NCBI GenBank assembly: GCA_002633005.1
Contig: NMRA01000879.1
Location: 17,674 to 81,673 of the forward strand
Reading direction: 5' to 3'
DNA length: 64,000 nt
Source: Phoronis australis
Taxonomy: Eukaryota > Phoronida > Phoronidae
Under the pieces are notes generated by a model. The model was not told where the DNA came from. It was given only the letters and a program-made list of their open reading frames with translations, and did not search any database. Position 1 is the first letter of the stretch. Each line of letters opens with the position of its first letter. A program made the translations under genes and the position numbers. Of this stretch, positions 59,640 through 64,000 are shown piece after piece.

Positions 59640-60860
59640 GTACACCGCTGATCAAGCTGGACCCTTTCTTGGATAGAGGTTTGTTACGTGTTGGCGGTCG
59701 TCTCGGTAACGCTTTGCTGGAGGATGGTATGAAGCATCCCATCGTGTTGCCTAGACAGAGTCACGTTACAACGCTTGTTATTCGCCATTATCACGAGCGC
59801 CTAGCTCACGCTGGTCGGAATCATGTTCTTTCAAACTTACAAGAGAAGTTTTGGATTGTTGCCGCCAGCGCTGTTGTTCATAGAGTTATTAACAGATTTG
59901 TGACTTGCCGTCGTCTACGTGGTCAAGCATGTAAGCAACAGATGGCTAATTTGCATGTTGAAAGCACTATTCCAGAAGCACCCTTTACATACACAGGCGC
60001 AGAATTGTTAGGTCCGTTCCAAGTTAAAGAAGGTAGAAAGGTGCATAGGCGTTACGGTGTCATGTTTACTTGTTTCTCTAGCCGGGCCATACATTTAGAA
60101 GTGGTTAACAGCCTTGAGACTGACTGTTAAATTAATGCTCTGTGGCGATTTTTAGCTAGACGAGTGGCATTTCGTACCATCTTCAGTGACAACGGTACGA
60201 ACGGTGGGAGCCGATCGTCAGTTTCGAGCACCGGTAGACGAAATGGACCAGGAGCGTATTCAGAGGTACATATTGACAGAAAATATTGACTGGTCATTCA
60301 ACCCAAAAACTGGTAGTCACTTCGGTGGTCTTTGGGAACGTCAAATTGGCCTTGCTCGGAAAGTGTTATCACCCACATTACGCGAATTTTATCGCTCAGA
60401 TGATGACGTTCTACATCCAGTATTGTGTGAGGCGGAGGCCATAGTGAATTCGGGACCCCTTACAACTCTGTCTAGTGTCTCCAAGGATTTGGATCCGTTA
60501 TGACCGAGCAACATTCTTACTTTTAAGACACGGATTTTGCTTCCTCCACCTGGAATGTTTCAGCGAGAAAACGTTTATTCACGTAAGCGTTGGAGGCGTG
60601 CCCAATACTTGACGGATCGCTTTTGGACAAGATGGAGAAGTTCCAAGTCGTAATATGAAAGTGAATGATGTTGTACTCATCAAGGAGGAAGGCCTTCCCC
60701 GGTGTGACTGGAATATGGGTCGTGTGACAGACATAGTGGCGGATCAAAATAATCTCGTAAGAAGCCGTCATGTTAAAACATTGACCTCAACATTTTGGCG
60801 AACTGTAAATAAATTGGTTCTTTTGCTTTGTTCTGATTTCACATGTATTTTGTTCGATTG
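59640..60860 (+). pseudogene. BEL integrase and C-terminal domain
   Basis: LLRVGGRLGNALL, HYHERLAHAGRNHVL (zinc His pair) and a Cys region; then GAELLGPF, where the catalytic Asp (GVDxxGP) is Glu; YGVMFTCFSSRAIHLEVV; a second Asp motif with a frameshift at 60,190; and HFGGLWERQIGLARKVL, the region holding the catalytic Glu. RRAQYLTDRFWTRW (60,600) begins the DUF5641-like tail. Broken in at least four places. Confidence 0.85.
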
Positions 60861-60934
60861 TTATCTTTGATTGCGTCTGCAGCATCTGGTTGTATTTGGT
60901 CAGCGAAGTTTCTCCGCTTTCTCGAGGGGAATAA

Positions 60935-61263
60935 TGTTACTGCAGACGCAAACATTCATATTGCCTATGTATATTTAGTATTGTTTTCTGTTGTACTCGT
61001 TTTCATTCCCCCCAAATCGTGTACTAGTCACGTGGTACTGATATTTATAAGCGTTTTACCTGCCAGTTTCATTCATTCCCATTTCGTATTTCTTATCAGT
61101 GTGCAGTGTAAGCATGTCATTGGTTTTGTAGTTGAGATTGCAGGGTTTTCATGATTTTACGGGTTCATCTATGTACTCACGGCACTCGAGTAAAAGAACA
61201 GTCAGTACGTACGCAGACTCGCCTGTGTTTCTCTCGATCGTTAGCTGACACTGCGCCAGAACA
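60935..61263 (+). repeat. 3' LTR of the BEL element
   Basis: Begins TGTTACTGCAGACG; partner of 52,803-53,118. After about 61,270 the sequence matches the TTAA-type transposon (ATGAAAAGTACGCC..AAGTATGAGG), which places the LTR end there. Confidence 0.8.
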
Positions 61264-61590
61264 AGCAGTAAAAATGAAAAGTACGCCGTTAATACCAAGT
61301 ATGAGGCAAAATATCTGTGTCTGTGGCCGGCATCAAATTGGTATGTTTCCAAATGAGTAATTTATTCTCACCCTAATTAATACTTAATCAAACTGAAAGT
61401 GTCTTAAAAATGATCTCAGTAGATACACTTTGTAAACACTTTGGAGTGTTGGCGGTTGCAAATGTTTTTGAGAAACTAACAAATAAATCCCACTGCGTTT
61501 CCAGTATCAGATGCAATAAAACTAATTGACCTGGCACCCGAAGTCGTGTGAGCCAATGCAAATTCAGTGTTTGCCATGGTCAGACGTTAA
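60990..61590 (+). other. BEL 3' LTR remainder followed by the right part of the second TTAA-type transposon copy
   Basis: From about 61,275 the sequence matches 21,205-21,700: AAGTATGAGG, TTATTCTCACCCTAA, CTTTGGAGTGTT, AAAACTAATTGAC and GTGTTTGCxxxGG(C/T)CAGA. The match ends at the microsatellite at 61,593. Confidence 0.75.
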
Positions 61591-61592
61591 GA

Positions 61593-61650
61593 GAATATAT
61601 GTGTATATATATATGTGTATATATATACATATGTATATAAAAATGTATAT

Positions 61651-61685
<35 letters not shown>

Positions 61686-61686
61686 A
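61593..61686. repeat. TA/TG/CA compound microsatellite
   Basis: TATATATGTG and CACACA runs over about 90 bp. Confidence 0.9.
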
Positions 61687-62397
61687 ACCCAATTATTGAC
61701 GGGTTGCTTATACGAAATAGTTTACCAGTAGAATTTCATGTAGCCCAATCAATGTCAATCTAAAAAGTGTGTTGTATCATTTCTTAAAGGTGAATCTCTC
61801 ATACCTTTTCCTAGTACTAAATTGTCTTTATTGCGTGATCAGGAATTTCCTGTTAACTAGTTGCGAGCGGGGTTGTACCTCACAAGAGATCTATCATAAC
61901 TTGCCATTTTTTCTTATAAATACACCTGTGGCGCAATTAATAGAGATGATCATTACTTACAGTATGCTCTTCTGCCCAATCTACGTGTAAATTATTTTCT
62001 TTACTTTTGGTGTATTTTCTAAATATTATATTTTGCTTAAGTCATTATATTTAATTAAAAGCCTGGCTATAACGGTTCGCTGTGTATGCTAAATATTTGT
62101 ATTAACAGTAACAATAACAAAAACAGTATGTCTGGTTGTGCTCCGCCGCTGGTAATTTGTTCCCGAATTTCCTGTCATGTTTAGGCGGTAATTCTGGACA
62201 CAAACGTCCTACTACGTGTCTTGCAGTACACCTCAAGCTGTGTGGAAACTCATCTTCCCCTCACTGTGCTGTCGGAAAATGACCATTTCCGTTAGTTAGG
62301 TGGGCACTTATCGCTCAGTTTGACTTTACATTGTTTTTGCTTCTTTCCATAGTTTTATAAATATGCTATACTGAAAACTTTACATATGTCTCCAAAG

Positions 62398-62546
62398 GAC
62401 TCAACAGTGTGCCGGGCTGCGTGGCACGACGGTCGCATCTTACCGTGGAGTGGCAATGACGCAGACAGAACGGTCAGATGGACGACCTGCACATCCCCCA
62501 CTAAATACATTATTTCATTTCGTTACGGAGCTGGGCGTACTTGGGG
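62398..62546 (+). CDS. LCCL gene B, exon 4 (149 bp)
   Basis: Starts after TCTCCAAAG| and ends GG|GTAAGT. Begins DSTVCRAAWHDGRILPW (LCCL signature with the fourth cysteine) and continues with NDADRTVRWTTCTSP and RYGAGRTWG. It is homologous over its entire length to gene A exon 4, with many third-position changes and conservative replacements such as Arg/Lys, a pattern typical of selected coding sequence. I find no exon 5 in the remaining 1.4 kb, so the gene is cut by the window end. Confidence 0.85.
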
Positions 62547-63255
62547 GTAAGTTAGTTAAAGGTTTTTAACGAAGTCACACTAAAATTTACTGTTTCAGCA
62601 AGATTTTCAAAATTCCTTGATGGATCCGCAAATAAAACCATGTCTTATTTTTAGAGGATATTTGGTCAAAGGTATCTCACATAATCCTAATCGGGCGTGA
62701 CGTAATTAGCAAACCGGAACGCGAGAAAGAAGTCACGGATCAATGTTCAATTGGTCAAAATAACCCCAGTAAACGGGGAAAAAGTCAAAACAACGTCATA
62801 AGAAACCCAAAATAAGTGAAAATTAGGGCAATGTGGAAGTGATAGAATAGAGATCAGTACCACGAAAATTATTTGTATAGTAATGTATAACATCATCATG
62901 TGTCTACGGCTTGGTGCACTCCAAAACCCATGAGTTTATTAACAGACATTAAACGACACTGTTTCTGAACATTTTCAAATCGGGTTAAAGGCTAATTCCG
63001 TTCATTTAGTGAACGCCAGAGGTACACATCCTGGCACGATTTTTATCAACCTTAGTTTGTTCTCTCTCACCTATAATCAACAAATGACGCGCATGTCTAT
63101 GAAAGGAACAAAATGATAAGACATGCCATGCTACATTTATAAAGTGCATAATAAATTGATTCTCACTGCAAAACCCTTCACACCGCAAGACAATAACAGT
63201 ATAAACAAGGAGAATCCACAAAACAGTGGGCGGATGCATCTTTCTGCTGCATCTG

Positions 63256-63427
63256 TGGCAGATTGTCACCCAGCTTGACAGTTCAACATATTATATAACT
63301 GTTGTAATTACCGATATCTGTAGTAGTTTAGTTTGTCATAATATATATGACCTTTTATCTCATCTACGAGTGTTGTTTCACTGTAAACTAGCTTCGGTAT
63401 CGCTTCGCAGTTAGCGCATATAAAAAT
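63256..63427. repeat. Direct repeat of 172 bp, copy 1
   Basis: Starts TGGCAGATTG and ends GCAGTTAGCGCATATAAAAAT. About 90% identical to 63,771-63,941. Spacing 515 bp. Possible LTRs of a miniature (TRIM-like) element or a segmental duplication. Confidence 0.85.
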
Positions 63428-63770
63428 TATTTAAGTATTAAATTATTTTATGTAAGCTATACTGCTTCGTCCTCATTATCATATTGTATAGATTCTCGGG
63501 TCAGTGACCCTCTTTGTTCTACGATTATTGGTTTAATTGTACCACGGGATCTCTTTGTCTCGTCGCAACACTGGGCCATCTTCCACAATTCTCTCCAAAT
63601 TTCAGTTTTCACTCAATTTCTCTCTCCCTCCCTCCCGCAAAACCGTTTTCCTTACTTCCCTGTTTATCCTTACCTTCCCCATGTCGCTGTCCCGGTGTTG
63701 CTGTTATGCTTCCGCATATTATTACTTAACTTTCCATTCACCACTTATTATGTATACCTTCATTGTTGCT

Positions 63771-63941
63771 TGGCAGATTGCCACCCACCTTCACAGTTCA
63801 ACATATTATGTAACTTTTGTAATTACCGATATCTGTAGTAGTTTACTTTGTCATAATATATATAACCTTTTATCTCATCTACACTAATGTTTCACTGTAA
63901 ACTAGCTTCGGTATCGCTTCGCAGTTAGCGCATATAAAAAT
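63771..63941. repeat. Direct repeat of 171 bp, copy 2
   Basis: Same orientation as copy 1. The 343 bp between them is pyrimidine-rich with no coding frame recognised. Confidence 0.85.
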
Positions 63942-64000
63942 GTTAATAAACTAATAGCGAGGTACAGGTACAAGCAACATTTAATTGGACCCTGACCCTA

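Larger units (their letters stand above)
52803..61263 (+). mobile_element. BEL/Pao LTR retrotransposon, degraded, containing a 2.7 kb TIR element
   Basis: 5' LTR 52,803-53,118 (first bases missing) and 3' LTR 60,935-61,263, which starts TGTTAC after GAGGGGAATAA, a likely purine tract. The coding remains lie between 56,006 and 60,870 in the normal BEL order: gag, zinc knuckles, protease, RT, integrase, C-terminal domain. The LTRs differ at many positions, so the insertion is old. The whole element sits in intron 3 of LCCL gene B and splits a TTAA-type transposon copy. Confidence 0.85.

Noticed and set aside
60869-60953. Inverted repeat TTGCGTCTGCAG / CTGCAGACGCAA as a small transposon
   Set aside because: One arm falls at the very start of the BEL LTR, so it is probably part of the BEL end structure or chance.
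1-64000. CRISPR arrays, bacterial operons, ribosome binding sites, rRNA
   Set aside because: The sequence is eukaryotic with introns and retrotransposons; the repeats seen are tandem or dispersed with no spacer pattern, and no rRNA was recognised.

Overview
The window is AT-rich nuclear DNA from an invertebrate animal, probably marine. Its genes are split into short exons by introns of up to 15 kb, and it carries microsatellites, tRNA-headed SINEs, Ty3/gypsy, BEL/Pao and LINE retrotransposons, cut-and-paste elements, and a strikingly common palindrome TACATGTA. The phylum cannot be settled from sequence alone; mollusc, brachiopod, hemichordate, cephalochordate or similar would all fit.

The main host content is a pair of related genes arranged head to head. 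One runs leftwards from an ATG at 36,529 and the other rightwards from an ATG at 41,871. Each has a signal-peptide exon followed by three exons of exactly matching length (70, 73 and 149 bp) and matching splice phase, which together encode an LCCL-like secreted domain. Minus-strand exons: 36,529-36,481, 34,351-34,282, 31,153-31,081 and 16,208-16,060, possibly continued by a hydrophobic exon at 15,672. Plus-strand exons: 41,871-41,916, 48,832-48,901, 51,417-51,489 and 62,398-62,546; the plus gene probably continues beyond the window. None of these exons stands out as an open frame; they were found by matching the two strands. A separate minus-strand exon at 10,842-10,542 encodes a signal peptide and most of a fucolectin (F5/8-type) domain.

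The rest is mainly mobile DNA and repeats. Region by region: 0-5.7 kb holds a SINE head and possible orphan exons; 5.8-10.1 kb is a diverged tandem array of about 425 bp units carrying nuclear-receptor DR1-like sites; 10.2-10.44 kb is a hairpin-ended short tandem repeat; 11.1-13.5 kb is a decayed gypsy fragment split by a SINE; 16.9-25.3 kb is a gypsy element with both short LTRs, split by a 1.6 kb TTAA-flanked transposon and by a 1.2 kb insertion; 25.3-27.6 kb is a 5'-truncated LINE; 29.9-30.2 kb is a small TIR element; 39-41 kb, between the two divergent genes, has a minisatellite and a MITE; 43.3-44.3 kb is a decayed gene of a transposase-like invertebrate family; 52.5-61.6 kb is a BEL/Pao element that sits inside a second copy of the TTAA transposon and is itself split by a 2.7 kb TIR element; 63.2-63.9 kb has a pair of 170 bp direct repeats.

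The big insertions of both LCCL genes lie in the same, homologous intron (between the 73 bp and 149 bp exons), which explains why the genes are so spread out. All exon calls rest on sequence comparison and splice consensus; there is no transcript evidence here.
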